Positions 47,647-61,401 of a stretch of DNA of 64,000 bases are shown piece after piece. The position numbers and the translations under genes were made by a program. This stretch comes from Verpa conica (taxonomy: Eukaryota > Ascomycota > Pezizomycetes > Pezizales > Morchellaceae). Under the pieces are notes generated by a model, which saw nothing but the letters and a program-made list of their open reading frames with translations, ran no database searches and was not told where the DNA came from. The stretch lies in NCBI GenBank assembly GCA_033030425.1, contig JAUFSD010000001.1:186001-250000 (forward strand), written 5' to 3'. Position 1 is the first letter of the stretch. Each line of letters begins with the position of its first letter.

Positions 47647-50390
47647 ATGGACGGTCGCTATTCCCAGGATGGTGAACGTTATACCCCCCCTAGCTCCTCC
47701 TCATCCGCTAGGCAATCGTTCAACCGCTTCAAAGACTCTGTGCCAGGCCGAGTCTCCTCGCTACGAGGCCAGCTTCAATCACTACCCGGAACCATCCAGG
47801 GGATTCCCGACAAACTCCAATCTATCCCCGATAGGCTCCAGACACTCCCGGATAAGTTGCAGACTGCACAGGGACGGGCACAGGAACAGTTCGCCAAGAT
47901 ACCAGATCGGTTCCCTAATCGACCGGCATCAAGAAGCGTATCGTCCTCAGAGCCGGCCTCACCGATATCCCCTTCGACAGCTCCAATGATGATGAAGGCA
48001 CCCGAGAGAGATGACCCAGCGTATGATCCGACTCTTGCAGCATTGGCGGGAAAGATACTGTACCGCTCAGGATACGATCCAGAGTCTGGTGGGCCGCTGT
48101 TGATACTTTGCGCGGCAAACTTCCCGGACGGAAAACAGGTTGATTATAACAAGCTTCTGCCGTATGTGCTGAGTATAATTCCGAGCGATGATGAATTGGG
48201 CCCTGAAGGTGAAGGTGGGGGGTATTCGGTTGTCTTTTTTTCCGGCGGAGGTGGGATGCCCGGGACTGGAAATGGTGGCGGAGGTGGTGGAATAACCCAG
48301 GGAAACAGACCGTCCTGGGCATGGACACTACAGGCTTACCACTTGGTATGTTACCTATTTATAAAAACTCCAACTTATGTTGCTCGGATAAGAAGCTAAC
48401 GTTAACAGCTAGGAAGGGCAGTGCGGAAAAGGATACGCAAGCTGTGGGTTGTTCATGAGAAGGCTTGGGTCCGTATTATATTTGAGATGATGGCTGGTGT
48501 GGTCTCCGTCAAGTTCAGGAAGAAGGTGGTCCATTGTATGCTTGTCCTCTTTCAACTAATTTCTTTCTTTTTTTGTTTAACAAAATTCCTTAGTAATTAA
48601 AGCTAACTGGACTCTCCCCCACATTAGTAAACACCATATCTGATCTTGCCATGCATCTTGACATAAAAAAGCTCCACATTCCTCCTGCAGTCTATTTTCA
48701 TGACCGCAAGCTCTCACAAGCAATAAATATTCCTTCCCCCCCGCCTCCTGTTTTCGGCTGCCCGCCGTTCCATAATGCTTCCAACCCACCCCGTATCGGT
48801 GAGAATATGCCGCTGCCGCAAGTCCTTGTCGATACATACCGGTATATACATTCACGATGCCTACATGTTGAAGGGATCTTCCGCGTCCCTCCAAACTCCG
48901 TCCTTCTCGACGTACTCCGCGAGGCAGTGGATCGCGGGCAGTACCTAAAATTAGATGAGTGGGGGCCCCACACATGCGCCGCGCTGATAAAGCTATACTA
49001 CCGTTCTCTCCCTGAACCTATATTCTCAACAGAGTACTACGAAATTCTCATGTCATTCTCTCCCGCTATGGGTGACGCCGAAGATGGAGATAGGTTAGAA
49101 GAGGAATACATCTTCCCTAAGATTAAATACCTCCTCGAAGGAGAAAAAGGACTTCCTAAATCTAGTCGAGTGCTGTTATTAAAACATCTCCTTCCGCTCC
49201 TTGCACTAGTAGCCCAAAATGCAGAGGTCAACAAAATGACCCCCAAAAACCTTGCTGTGTGTATCGCAGCCAGTCTTATAAGGTCAGATGACATGATGGC
49301 AGATGCAAAGGCGTCTTCTGGCGTCCGGAAATTTCTTGAGGTCGCGATTGAGCGGATTGAGGAGCTCTCGCCACAACTCCCGAATAGACCTAGTGTAGAA
49401 CACGGGAGAAATAGCAGCAGCAGCAGTGTAGTGGATTTTGGAATTAATTTACCAACCTCTACAACCTCACTGCCACCATATACACCTGGAAAACAAACCC
49501 AAAGAAAGAAGGTACCCGGTACAGAAACCAAAGAAAGTGATCGTGGAGTCCACTTATCCAGGAAACCAGTCGGCGGAAGTACCCGGTCATCAATGGATGG
49601 CCAAACCCTAGTCGACAGCGAAGGAATCTCATCACCTTTCTCATTACCACTACAACCACCATTACAACCCCAACCAGTCCTAACACCCCCGCCAGTGGTC
49701 TATAGACGTGGCTCAACCCCCAGTGGCCCCAACAACGCTGCCAGTGCCGTCACGCTGCCACCACCGCAAAGTTCCAACCCCGTTCCCCAGGGGGGTATAG
49801 TGTTACGACGTAAAGCGAGTCTCCAAGCACTTGCAGGGGGTGGAGACGAAGGGACACTTTCAAAAGGTCCGTCATCATACTCATCATCTTCAAATCTAAG
49901 CCCCCACAATACACCAAATCCATCACCCCTTACAAGATCATTGTCTGTTTCTTCCTCTATACCACCACGAACTGTAAGAAGAGCTATCTCTTCTTCATTC
50001 CTACCCTCTGCAACTTCTTTCTCCCCTTCTCCCTCCTCCAGCGTCGCGGCGATCGCAAACTCGCTAAATCGCGCGCAGTTCAATCCAAGCCAGAACGTGC
50101 CCATATTGAGCTCTCAGAGAGACAGTATCAGCCCTACCGCGGTACCGATGGTGAGAGCAAAAACAGAGCTTTCAGTTGGGAGTAGAAGCAGGTCTGGGAC
50201 ATTGATAAGCTTAAGAGGTAACGAAAGTAGGAGGGGGTCGGTCGTGGAACGAAATGCCCCGGTTGTTGCAAGTGGAGTGGTAGAGGAGTTAAGAGCGCTT
50301 TATGAGGAACGCGCAAAAAGTGTTGAGGTTCTGGTTAGGGCAGGTACGAGAGGAAGTGTTAAGGGGAGGTGGAAGGAACATCAACCCTAA
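47647..50390 (+). CDS. RhoGAP protein with divergent CRAL-TRIO-like domain (Ecm25-like)
   Basis: A GTPase-activating protein for Rho-family GTPases, expected to act in polarity and cell-wall regulation. Proposed exons are 47647-48345, 48409-48535 and 48628-50390 (introns 63 and 92 nt), giving 862 aa. Residues 43-77 are five tandem seven-residue repeats of LQxLPDK type, predicted amphipathic. A Sec14/CRAL-TRIO-like domain follows (about 125-285, LLILCAANFPDG, FRKKVVHLNTISDLAMH), interrupted by a Gly-rich loop. The RhoGAP domain runs from about 335 to 500: PLPQVLVDTYRYI, the arginine finger in GIFRVP (Arg361), PHTCAALIKLYYRSLPEPI and MTPKNLAVCIAASLI. The C-terminal 340 residues are Ser/Pro-rich and probably disordered. 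Domain order and the KVVHLN junction match the yeast Ecm25 group, where the Sec14-like part is also divergent. Confidence 0.9.
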
Positions 50391-50864
50391 TACTTAGCTA
50401 TGATAGCTAATAAGGCATTTTCGCTCTCCTTTTTATTATTTTCGATTCGTGATTATTGGGTTATTATTTTTATGAGGATTTCTGGGGTATTATATTGGTA
50501 TTGGGGGCGTGGATATCTTATCTAGGGGTTATTGGTTCGGTTTTTCCCAAAATTTTAAAGCCCTAGTTGAAGCGATGTAGCTTAGGTTTTAATCAACATG
50601 AACTTTCAGGATTCCTTACAACTCATTTACCCATTTATTTACTAGAGTGTTAAAATACATTCTTACAAAAGAGGAAAATCCAGATCACAATTTATGCGGA
50701 GTTCCTCCGACATACCCTTCCTCGCAGAAAAACCCTGGGTGTAGTCGTTTTGACCTTTTTAATAGGAATGGCTTTTGGTGTATCGTGGTTAGTGTTAACA
50801 GCCCTATACCGCTCTGATTATAATAGAGGGAGGGTTTTCTTATGTACTGCCATCTAACCTAAAC
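50391..50864. other. 3' flank of the RhoGAP gene
   Basis: T-rich and AT-rich sequence without a gene. It ends at the duplicated target site of the LINE insertion. Confidence 0.55.
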
Positions 50865-51272
50865 ATTATATGAATAAATAGTAACGAATGTCAGTGCGGA
50901 GAGGGAGTGCAGAGTGTGCAGCATGTGTTAGAAGAGTGCGTTATGGGACAGGAGGCTAGAGATAAAGCAAGAGGAAAAGGAGTGGAAACGAAAGAAACAA
51001 TGTTGTATAGTCAGGAAGGGGCAGAGTGGGCAGTAGAGATTTTTAAAGAATTTGGAAGAGTGGGTATGATGGAGGAGAATGATGGAGGAGAATGATTTAA
51101 ATTGGCAAGAATGGGGATGGGGTGAGATAGATAGGGAAATTGTATGAAGAAAGTGGTGTGTAGTTAAGTAGTGGGTGTGGGGATATAGCTATAGGATGGA
51201 GTGGGGGATTACCATAACCGAAAGGTTCATGTAATTAATGAATAAAAAAAAAAAAAAATTATATGAATAAAT
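50865..51272 (+). mobile_element. 5'-truncated LINE insertion with poly(A) and target-site duplication
   Basis: A 15-bp direct repeat ATTATATGAATAAAT lies at 50865-50879 and 51258-51272. Between the copies is about 380 bp that ends in a run of A (51244-51258) preceded by AATAA. The body starts with the C-terminal coding part of a non-LTR retrotransposon (50880-51095), followed by a 150-bp 3' UTR. A poly(A) end, a 5' truncation and an imperfectly defined-length duplication are the hallmarks of target-primed reverse transcription. The identical duplications and open reading frame show the insertion is recent. The last A of the tail may belong to either tail or duplication. Confidence 0.85.
50880..51095 (+). 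pseudogene. C-terminal remnant of LINE ORF2 (Tad-like reverse transcriptase)
   Basis: Seventy-one codons are open from the insertion boundary to TGA. The start contains a C-x-C-x8-H-x4-C zinc-knuckle pattern, visible in ECQCGEGVQSVQHVLEEC. This resembles the zinc-binding tail found after the RNase H region in fungal Tad-clade LINEs. The reverse transcriptase and endonuclease parts are absent because of the 5' truncation, so the copy is dead on arrival. No stop codon or frameshift interrupts the remaining part, consistent with a young copy. Confidence 0.75.
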
Positions 51273-52240
51273 TAATTAATCATAAATACATGGCTAAACA
51301 TTATGTACATAAATTACTCTTATAAAACAGTAGGATTAGGGGGTTGATAAAACAACGGGTCCATGGTTCAAGTAGTGTAGAATATATCACGGCCAGGAGT
51401 TGATATTATTGTTCTTGCTATGAACATACGTTCACCACCATACCAGAGTCAGCTTTTTTTAATTTTACCCATACAATCTTAACCAGTGCTGTCAGTGACA
51501 CTCGGAAAATACAGGACTGGCAGAGGGCTAGCTAAATAGCTAAAGGTCAACCAGAGAAAATTTTAGTAGAAGCATGTAAAAATCATAAAAACTCACTCGG
51601 TCCTTGTATCCCTTGAATCGTCAACGGTCCCGAGCGGGGCTGCGCCGGTCTTTGCCACAACCCCCGATTTTACAACCTTGTCACCCAGCCACTAGCTATA
51701 GCCTATTGAATTTATAATAAATATGGTTTAGAGAATGTAGTCTAAATCTTCTAGCATAACTCCTGTAATATCTAGAGGTGTTGTAGGTAGGGTATACCAA
51801 TTGAAAAACCGGTCCCGAACGGTTACGCATGACGGTTTAAGGGATAAGAATACACACCGTGTAAGGGTAAAATTACAAGGAGACCCCAATCTATATGTTT
51901 ATCCCATAGCTTGCTAGTTCAGTCAATATAGATACAGAGGACTCTAATTGCTTCCCAACTACGGAACATAATATGGTGTAGTGTGAAGAATTGAAGCTCG
52001 CCGCAAGTTTTCTATTATTATTATTAGAAGTACTAGTACGGTAGCTCATTTACAATTTCTTGAGCTATAGAGCCTTGAAAGGCGTTTTAAGTCTTGCTTC
52101 TTGCAACGTTTTCTATTAGGATACCACTATTTACACTAGTGTAGCTTAACCTAGAAACCCGAGAAAATAACATTAGTCCGACAGGTTTAGCAAAAGCACG
52201 TGTAGAGTAGTTTATAATAGGCTAGGATAGCCCCGCCTTA

Positions 52241-52260
52241 CATCGTCCTGCATCGTCCTG
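52241..52260. repeat. 10-bp tandem duplication CATCGTCCTG
   Basis: Two adjacent perfect copies of CATCGTCCTG in otherwise AT-rich sequence. It is short and probably a local slippage event. Confidence 0.7.
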
Positions 52261-54295
52261 CCTATGGTTGGAGGTTGAGCTACACTAGTGGGTAAGGACA
52301 TAGGGATAAATTCGTCCTGGACTTGGAATGTCCCTGGATACGGTACAGGAAGCGGACGGCTACATATTTTCAAATTTGATAGGCGGGGTGAGGTAAGGGA
52401 TACGAGAACGAGATGAAGCGGTTCTCGGTTGACTACAGTCGCACATTTACCATGTGTTTCTTGGCCTTCCCTTGCGGTCTCTTAGCTATCTTGTTCGAAA
52501 CCGCTCTAACTCTTGGCATGTGGTATATTGTAAACTAGAGCCCTTGAGCCAAATAAAGCATGGAGAAGTGATTGATGAAAAGGGAAGGGCCACTCGAACT
52601 TCAATGCCAAGAATAAACACGTGGGTGGTGCTTGGCTATAGAAACATGCTTTTTCCAGTTGAACCGTTGACACTGGTGGCGGTTTTGTAAGGAAGCACAG
52701 TCACAGTTTTGTATCGCCCTTGTTTCGTAGGTACATGTATGTGGTAGACCTTCTCTTACATGTAGTAACCGTCCCGCCGTATACTTAGTAATCATCACGC
52801 CAGCCTAAAAAAGATCTCCGGGGAATTTAGAAGTATTCAAGATTCTAGAGCATTATGATCTAAATCCGTGGAACGAATACGTACTCGTTCACTATTATTT
52901 ACGTCATTTAGTGGTTCTTTAAGGAAAGATGGCCATCCTGATTTCTTTATAATCAGGGCGCTGCTAGACAAACTCCACTGAGTCCGTTCTTCGTGTCTCT
53001 TCTTGGCAGGTGACGGTCTACTTTTTCTTTTGCTGCATGGTACAGGCGCTTGTTTCATGTTGACACTATAACGACCCCTGAGTGCCTATCATCTACTTAT
53101 ATAGGCTGACCTAATGATCGCTATTGATGAATTTCTTTTCCCTGAATTTCGGGGGGTGGAATGATGGGCGGCAATCCCCTGAAAAGATACATCTTCAAAA
53201 TTTAGGTCAACTCCTAGCGCTTTTCGAAGAGGCCAAGATCTATTTCTCTACCGTAAGAACTGATTCAATTGGATTCGCTACGCCGAGACGAAACGCGTGT
53301 CTCTCTCTTGGCCCTTCACAAGAACGTATTCGGCTTCGGAAAGCCCCCAGTCCGGCTCGGACTCCGGTACTCCAACGGTTCAAAGCTGGCTGCAGGGAGC
53401 GGGTTAGGGTTTAGTAGGGGTTGAACCGTAGGACTTACCTATTTGGCCACATGTGGCGATCAGATGTTGGATTATGCTTACCCATCGCATTGGCCTCAGC
53501 TGCCGCTTTACCTAGGATAATAGGACATTGGCGGAGGCGGTGCATGGCCATGCTAACTCTATCTTGATACCAAGATGGACGTTGGAGGTGTGGTTTCGGA
53601 AGGGGCCGCCGCCCTCGCTTGCCCCAAAGTTGAAGGTTGTACCTTTTTTTTCAGCTACTACTGGGCGCTCAGGTACAGGATTGTATTGTATTTTAGGAGG
53701 GTTCCTATTGATGCTGCTAGAATCTAACTTGATGCTCATATGCAATGAGAAAGGTACTGGCATGGTATTATGCAGGTGTAGAGAATTACCACCTCTTGGC
53801 CAACCGTTTCGTTTCGCATACACGACGCCAAGGCAGTATTATAATTATAAGTTGGTCAACTTTTAGCCGCTTTATCTCACCCAGGGGCTATGGCTGCTTT
53901 TGGTGGGGCAGAACTCTCGCTTGGAAATGAGAGCGGAGCAGAGAGTTGAGAGTCCCTTGGTACCTGTTCAGAGTTCCCTGGTCTAGTCTTTAGATGAAGT
54001 CTATTTCATAGATATGCTGGCACTGGTTTGGATTCGATATTCAATATTATAGCGTAGAATGAGGTTAGAAATAGAGGTGGCTCCAACGCTTTGATATTTG
54101 CATGCTGGGGCGCGTGAGCCTCCCAGCTGTAACCTGCAACCTGTAGCCAGCCAACCACAGCTCGTATTCCCCTTACAGGAACAATGTGTGCGGGAAGGTG
54201 CAATTTTGGGCGAGCGGGTGAGCCGACCTCCTCCTACCGTTTGGGGTATTTCAACGAAATCTCTGGGCATCTGGGCATCTAGGCGTCCCCTTTTT

Positions 54296-54420
54296 CAATC
54301 CCTTCACTTCCTGCTGTCTCCCCTTCTTTTTCTTCTCTTCTCTTCCTCATTCAAAACCATCACTTCACGACACTCCCTGGTCTCGACTTCTTTATTTTTC
54401 TTTTTAATACATCTAATTGT
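54296..54420 (+). promoter_or_regulatory. pyrimidine-rich promoter tract of the GH72 gene
   Basis: A stretch of CTTTTTC, TTCTCTTC and similar words lies about 190-315 bp before the GH72 ATG. CT-rich tracts of this kind often precede the start sites of highly expressed fungal genes. No discrete TATA box was seen. Confidence 0.4.
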
Positions 54421-54609
54421 GTCATCACTTTTCTCGCCGGTCGTAAGCGATAAATCACAACTGAGGCGATACACTGTCCTCGTCCGTCTGCTATCCACGA
54501 GCAAAATAAATACACGTTTAACACCACAGCCCTTCGGCAAACACTACAATTACAACTTCTTCTGAGCCTTTATTTTTTAGCTCTTTTTCACCACCTCAAA
54601 TAATACAAT

Positions 54610-56171
54610 ATGCGTTTCTCTACAGCTGCTGTTGGCGCTATGACCGTCCTTAGTGGATTGGTTGCCGCTATTGATATCATCGAAGTCCAGGACAGGCACT
54701 TTGTTAACTCTAAGACTGGAAAGCCCTTCTTCGTAAGTAGCCAATTTAATCATGTTGATTACAACCGCTAATATTTATTATCACTACAGCTTAAGGGAGT
54801 AGACTACCAACCTGGTGGTTCCGCCGATGTCGAGAAGGGTGGAGACCCCCTTTCAGACCCAGAAACCTGTGCTCGTGACATCTTCCTCTTCCAGAAGCTT
54901 GGTGTCAACACTATCCGTGTATACTCTGTCGACCCTACAGCCGATCACGATGAATGTATGACTATGTTGGCTGCTGCTGGGATTTACTTGGTTCTCGATG
55001 TCAACTCTCCTTTGGAGCACCAGCACTTGAACAACCAAGAGCCATGGACTACATACACCCCCATGTATCTTGAGCACATTTTTGGTGTCATTGAGGTCTT
55101 CTCTGGATACGACAATATGTTGGCGTTCTTGGCTGGTAACGAGGTCATCTTCGATTCAGGTTCTGCTGAGGCCTCGCCAAACTATGTCAAGGCTGTCGTT
55201 CGTGACATGAAGGCGTACATCACAAACCACGTTCATCGTATCATCCCTGTTGGATACTCTAACGCTGATGACTTGAAGTTCCGTACTTCACTTGCTCACT
55301 ACCTTGAGTGTGGTGACACTGGATACATCGATTTCTTCGGTGTCAACTCGTAAGTCTATATCATCAAATATATTAAAGTCTTATTATGATTAACAATTAT
55401 ATTAGTTACCAATGGTGTGGTGACAATACCTTCGAAGGCTCCGGCTACGATAAACTCGTTGAGGACTATGCCGATTACTCGCTCCCAGTATTCTTCACCG
55501 AGTACGGTTGTAACGAGGTCCGCCCCCGTGTCTGGCAAGAAGTCGGTGCCCTCTACTCTGAGGATATGACTGGTGTTTTCTCTGGTGGTCTCGTCTACGA
55601 GTTCAGTGAAGAGCCCAACAAGTATGGTCTCGTTGAGATTGATGGTGACACTGCCAATATCATGAGCGAATATGATACTCTCGTTACTGCCTTCGCCAAA
55701 GCTCCCTCGCAGCCTACCATCCCTAGCAATGTCAACATTGTTGACCGCCCCGTCAACTGCCCCGCTGAGTCTAGCTTCAAGAACATCAATGGAAATCTCA
55801 CCCTGCCCACCACTCTTGGTCAGAAATACATCGACAGTGGTGTTTCCACTACCACCTTTGTTAAGGGCAAGTTCCTTGCTCTTGACAAAGTCCCTATGAC
55901 TGTTACCCTCGATATCAATGACTCAGACGGCAAGGCGGTCTCCGACAAGACCATTGAGGCAGTTGCTTCCGTCTCACAGTCCGCTATTCCAAGTGGTGGT
56001 CACGGTGTCAACACTGGCGGTGGTGTTGGAACTGGTGGTGTTAAGTCTTCAAGTTCTACTAGTACCAGTGGAAACTCTACAGCTGAATCTAACGGATCTG
56101 GTTCTATCACTAGCAATGCCTTCAGCTGGTCGGTTGCTATGCTCATTGTTGGATTTGCTGCATTTTTGTAA
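54610..56171 (+). CDS. 1,3-beta-glucanosyltransferase, GH72, GPI-anchored (Gas/Gel type)
   Basis: This enzyme elongates and remodels cell-wall beta-1,3-glucan by cutting one chain and transferring it to another, at the outer face of the plasma membrane and wall. Exons are 54610-54732, 54790-55349 and 55406-56171 (introns 57 and 56 nt), giving 482 aa. A signal peptide covers about residues 1-20. The GH72 domain has both catalytic glutamates: acid/base Glu159 in AGNEVIF and nucleophile Glu260 in FFTEYGCN. Other family blocks are LKGVDYQPGG and GVNTIRVYSVDP. The Ser/Thr/Gly-rich stalk (about 425-460) and hydrophobic C terminus SVAMLIVGFAAFL form a GPI-attachment signal. There is no Cys-rich CBM43 module, so it belongs to the GH72-minus subgroup (Gel1-like). 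Codon use is strongly biased to C-ending and GGT codons, suggesting high expression. Confidence 0.97.
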
Positions 56172-59100
56172 ATTGTCGTTTGACGTTCATATTTTGGGGC
56201 GGCGTGCTTTTTTTCCTAGTTTGGGCCTGATGGGGGAAACTGTTTCTTTTGTTTAGGAGTGTTGTAACAAGTAGATAGGTTCTTGTTTCTTTTTTATAAA
56301 TAATCTGCTTTTATTGGATGTTTATTGTATTTTTCGTGAAATGTGGTGTGAGGGTGCTGCCATTTTCTCCGATCGTCGATCCCATCGGGGGTAAAGTAAC
56401 AAGGGAGGAAAACACCTTGGGTTTCGGTTGTATTCTCAGTCCTTATCTCAACGAGGTGGGGGAAGGCGAACTTTTCTTTTGCTTGAGTTGATTTTTTGAT
56501 ATCATGATCTTTTTCTTTCGATTATTCCATTTTAGTTGTGTTGAACGTTTTTCTTTGAATAAAATTATTCATCGTTTTTGCCCGAGTTGCCCCGCAATGC
56601 CATAAGTGTGCTGTGATTGTAGTTTTCCTTGGCCTTGTGTTCTCCGTAGGGCCTTTTGTACCTGCTGCTACCCCCTTACTATGGTCGATGCTGCGCGTCC
56701 TGACGCGTAACCCACGTTGCATGCCGACTGACCCGGGGTGACCGCGTATGCTTTTCCTACAATTGTCAGTAGAGGTATCGCAACTGATCCTTATTATTAT
56801 TATTTAGGCGGAAAGCTTGTTTCATGGCCTGTAAATGTTGGCTTCTGAAGCCCGTGCTATCCTACTATGGCTTGAGGCTGTTTCTCACGAAAGGTTGCGG
56901 TGGTACAGAGCGTGGATTAGTATATTGGAGTATGCGACCGCTACTCCTGCGTTATCAAAGGTTTGTAGTTCTTACGAGTTGCAACGAGTTGGAGCCTAGG
57001 TATCAGCACTGCCAGTCATCTAATAAACATTCGGCCTTACAATCCTGTATATTAATTCCTGTGTTGGCTAACTCTTTTCCAGCCTGATCGTACGTCGACA
57101 ATGGTCTTATTTTTCGGCATCTTGATCATCTGTTCCTATGAGGCCCCCTACACCCCCCCTTTGTGCACAACAGAGCACTCGACCCTTTTCAGCAGTGTCT
57201 AGTGGACCCTTCTATTCAGTAGCAACAGCGAGACCATTATCTGGCCAACAAATCATGTCAGAGGAACGCCGGAAAACTCTTAGAATACGGTTATATAACT
57301 GTTAAATTCGGAGCAATGTCTATTAAATACACTAGTTAGAGGCAGAGGAAGCGCGTACATAGAATGCCTCTATACTCTCCCAAATATAACCTATGATAGC
57401 CCCATCCCACACTTTCTGCAGCCCATCGATCCAATATTTTTGAGAACCTCAATGCTATAGATTAGATCGAAGGAGAATCGCGGTGGATTTACAAGGCACG
57501 ATAGTGGCCCAATAATGAGACCGGCCTGCAATGTGTCGTCGAGACCCCGCTCGTAATATGCCAATGGCTGTGGAGGAACATCTACTCTCGGGGTAAGCGT
57601 ACCGGTTATAAGAATATCCGCGATATAGGCAGCATCACAATATATCTCGTTCTAGACTGTGTACGAGCTCATTATACATTCCTTCACCGCTCTCGATGCC
57701 GTGGCGGGGGGGCACAGGGTAGGTACCCGGTAGCGCCATTTGTTTCTTTGACATAAGGTAGGCGGCAATTTGTTACGAGCTTGTATTGCTTCCGTTTTTT
57801 TTCCGGTGAGCGGGGTGGTGGTGATAGCTATTGGTTGTTAGATATATAATTTACATAAGTGCAGTCGGTAGTCGCAATGGGTACTACATGTACTTAGCCT
57901 ACAGGTACTATCTATACGGGGTGAGAAAGGGTTACGCATTCCTAAAGGGGGAATTATGTATTTTAACATGGTGCTAAAGTTCATGATCTTAGCTCCCGAA
58001 CGCACCCGTAGATAGATAGATTTCGTTGGTGGAGTCTCTTTTGTCTAGTGGGGAGGTTCTCAGGGACCTCGATGTACAGAACGTGACAATGCGCCGGGTG
58101 TTTCCCCGGCCACGACCTATTTGCGCTTACGAGTTGCGTTCGTGAAATCTCGGAAGATTTCGATGGATCCCCGGGGGGGGCTAAGGTGTTGTTGCCTTCT
58201 CCTCGGAGGAAGGAAATTAATATTTTTTACATGAGGGGCTAGGGTTATGTGGTGAGGGCCCTTACCAGTGTCGAGCCATTCTCTCTCTATCCGCGGTTCA
58301 TTTTTACGTGTACGCAGCATATATGTATAGACAGAATGGCTATGAAGCACGTGTCTAGGTGAATCCTGATGTTTTTTTTTTCATGCGTGTCCGGCAATTG
58401 AAAAACCGATCCCCATCATCCCATCTCCATCTTGCAGACGCGGAGTCGCATGTGGGGTGGAGGGGTAGTTAGTGGTATGGTTCAACGGTAGAGGGGGGGA
58501 TTGATTGCTTTTTCCTCCTGCTGTCCCGAATCCCATCCTACCTGGGGAAATGCGGTTTAGTCGTAACTGTTACATCAGTGCCATTCTTATCGTCGCCCTG
58601 TGAGTGGCCGATGCATCGCCCTACGGAATCAAAACATCAAATCTTATCGAAACTTTTGGTTCGCGCACAAATCTCCGTAGCGATGATTCCTCTGGCCTGG
58701 CTTCTTTTGACGTGCTTTTCCCCTTTGGGATTATTTTTACGTTTCTGTCTGGATCTTGACGCCGAGTTCCTCCGTGAGGTTGGAGCTCTGGGAGGCGCTG
58801 TGCGACCAGCCATCCCACGTCTGCAATATACGGTGCGATATGTTCGATAGCCCGCGTCCCAGCTTTCGCGGGGAGCTGTTTTTTACTATTTTGTTTTACG
58901 GATCTGTATTCTTTTACTTTACCCGCATACAAATCTGGCCGCGACCCAGGTCTTCGGAAAGGTACAATCTGCACTAGAAGCTCCGTAACGGGACTAGCGG
59001 ATATGGGATCGGTATCCACCACCACAACCATAACCTGTACTCTTAATATGATGTATGTCATTAGACTAAGCAATCGATAAGGATGAATAGAGGGGGGCAG

Positions 59101-59461
59101 TAATCCGCGATCAACTCGATGCGGGGTTCGGAATTCAACTGACTGTCGAGAATTACGCCAGAGAAAATCTTTTCGCCTTTCTTTTTTCTTCTCTCCACAC
59201 ACGGAGGCGTGTAGGCTATCGGGTGGCTGATAGCTACCCTAGTCTCGTCTCCCGGCGTGATAGAGGGGCTATCGATGGAGGGGTTTAAAGAGGGCCTGAT
59301 TGCCCACTGCTTGAAAGATCTCCTCGCACTATAGTTTGGATAAGCCAGCCTTAGATACCTAGCAGTCGAAGAATCTAAAGACAAGAGCTCCTCTTTCACT
59401 CATATCAACCTTCAAGATTATCAAAATCTCTTAGAATTCTTCACTAAATCCATCAATCAAC
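56172..59461. other. 3.3-kb intergenic region, promoter of GDH at the end
   Basis: The first 500 bp is the T-rich 3' flank of the GH72 gene. The middle has no recognisable gene. The last 650 bp holds several GATA-factor sites and a pyrimidine tract (59175-59196) that likely belong to the glutamate dehydrogenase promoter. Confidence 0.5.
59216..59274 (+). promoter_or_regulatory. cluster of four GATA (AreA/NIT2-type) sites upstream of GDH
   Basis: Four HGATAR matches occur within 59 bp: CTATCG 59216-59221 (reverse), TGATAG 59228-59233, TGATAG 59258-59263 and CTATCG 59269-59274 (reverse). They form two inverted pairs, 188-246 bp before the start codon. Further single sites lie at 58845-58850 (CGATAG) and 59075-59080 (CGATAA). 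AreA/NIT2 nitrogen regulators bind paired GATA sites, and NADP-GDH is an ammonium-assimilation gene, so the context fits. Binding itself is inferred. Confidence 0.5.
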
Positions 59462-60981
<1,520 letters not shown>

Positions 60982-60990
60982 ACGGCTTGG

Positions 60991-61006
60991 TTTTTTTTAA
61001 AAAAAA
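60991..61006. terminator. T8A8 palindrome just after the GDH stop
   Basis: Eight T followed by eight A, beginning 9 bp after the stop codon. It could fold into an A/U stem in the 3' UTR. Fungal genes do not use bacterial-type terminators, so any role in 3' processing is only a guess. Confidence 0.25.
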
Positions 61007-61401
61007 TTGGAGTTTAACTGTGTTTTTTCTTTCTTTCTTATTTATCAATCATATTAGGGACGAGGTTTATTGGTTATGTTAGCTGGGATTCTGGAGCTGG
61101 GATGTATACTTTTTCTTCTTTCTTCCACCACTAAATTTGTGTCATACATTTTTCTTTTGTCTATTAGGTTGCGAAAGGTGTTGTGGGCTCCTCACGATTC
61201 AAATGAAATGGAACGTTCAAACAATTCGTATTGTGCCTCTTTTCTTGCTGATGAGTGATTAGTGAACTACTAAACGCACCAGTCGGAAGTGCATGACAAA
61301 AATGCAGTGATGCAAGTCAGTCCTTATTGGGGGGGCAGCGAGCTATAGTGGTGAGCTTGGCTTCGGTGGCTGCGGACCCAGATCTTAGGTGTGGTATATG
61401 T

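Larger units (their letters stand above)
51273..54609. other. 3.3-kb gene-free region
   Basis: AT-rich sequence without a recognised gene. It includes a perfect 10-bp tandem duplication (52241-52260) and, near the end, a pyrimidine-rich promoter tract of the GH72 gene. Short open frames at 53100-53870 and 54000-54560 lack domains or splice structure. Confidence 0.45.

Noticed and set aside
58470..58545. tRNA-like A box (TGGTTCAACGG) followed by a B-box-like GAATCCC
   Set aside because: The D-stem and acceptor stem do not pair, and the B box lacks the GGTTC core, so no tRNA can be folded.
58621..59202. 193-codon open frame on the minus strand in the GDH promoter
   Set aside because: It has no ATG-anchored conserved part or domain and overlaps regulatory sequence. 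Its length is within what a G/C-richer non-coding stretch can give.
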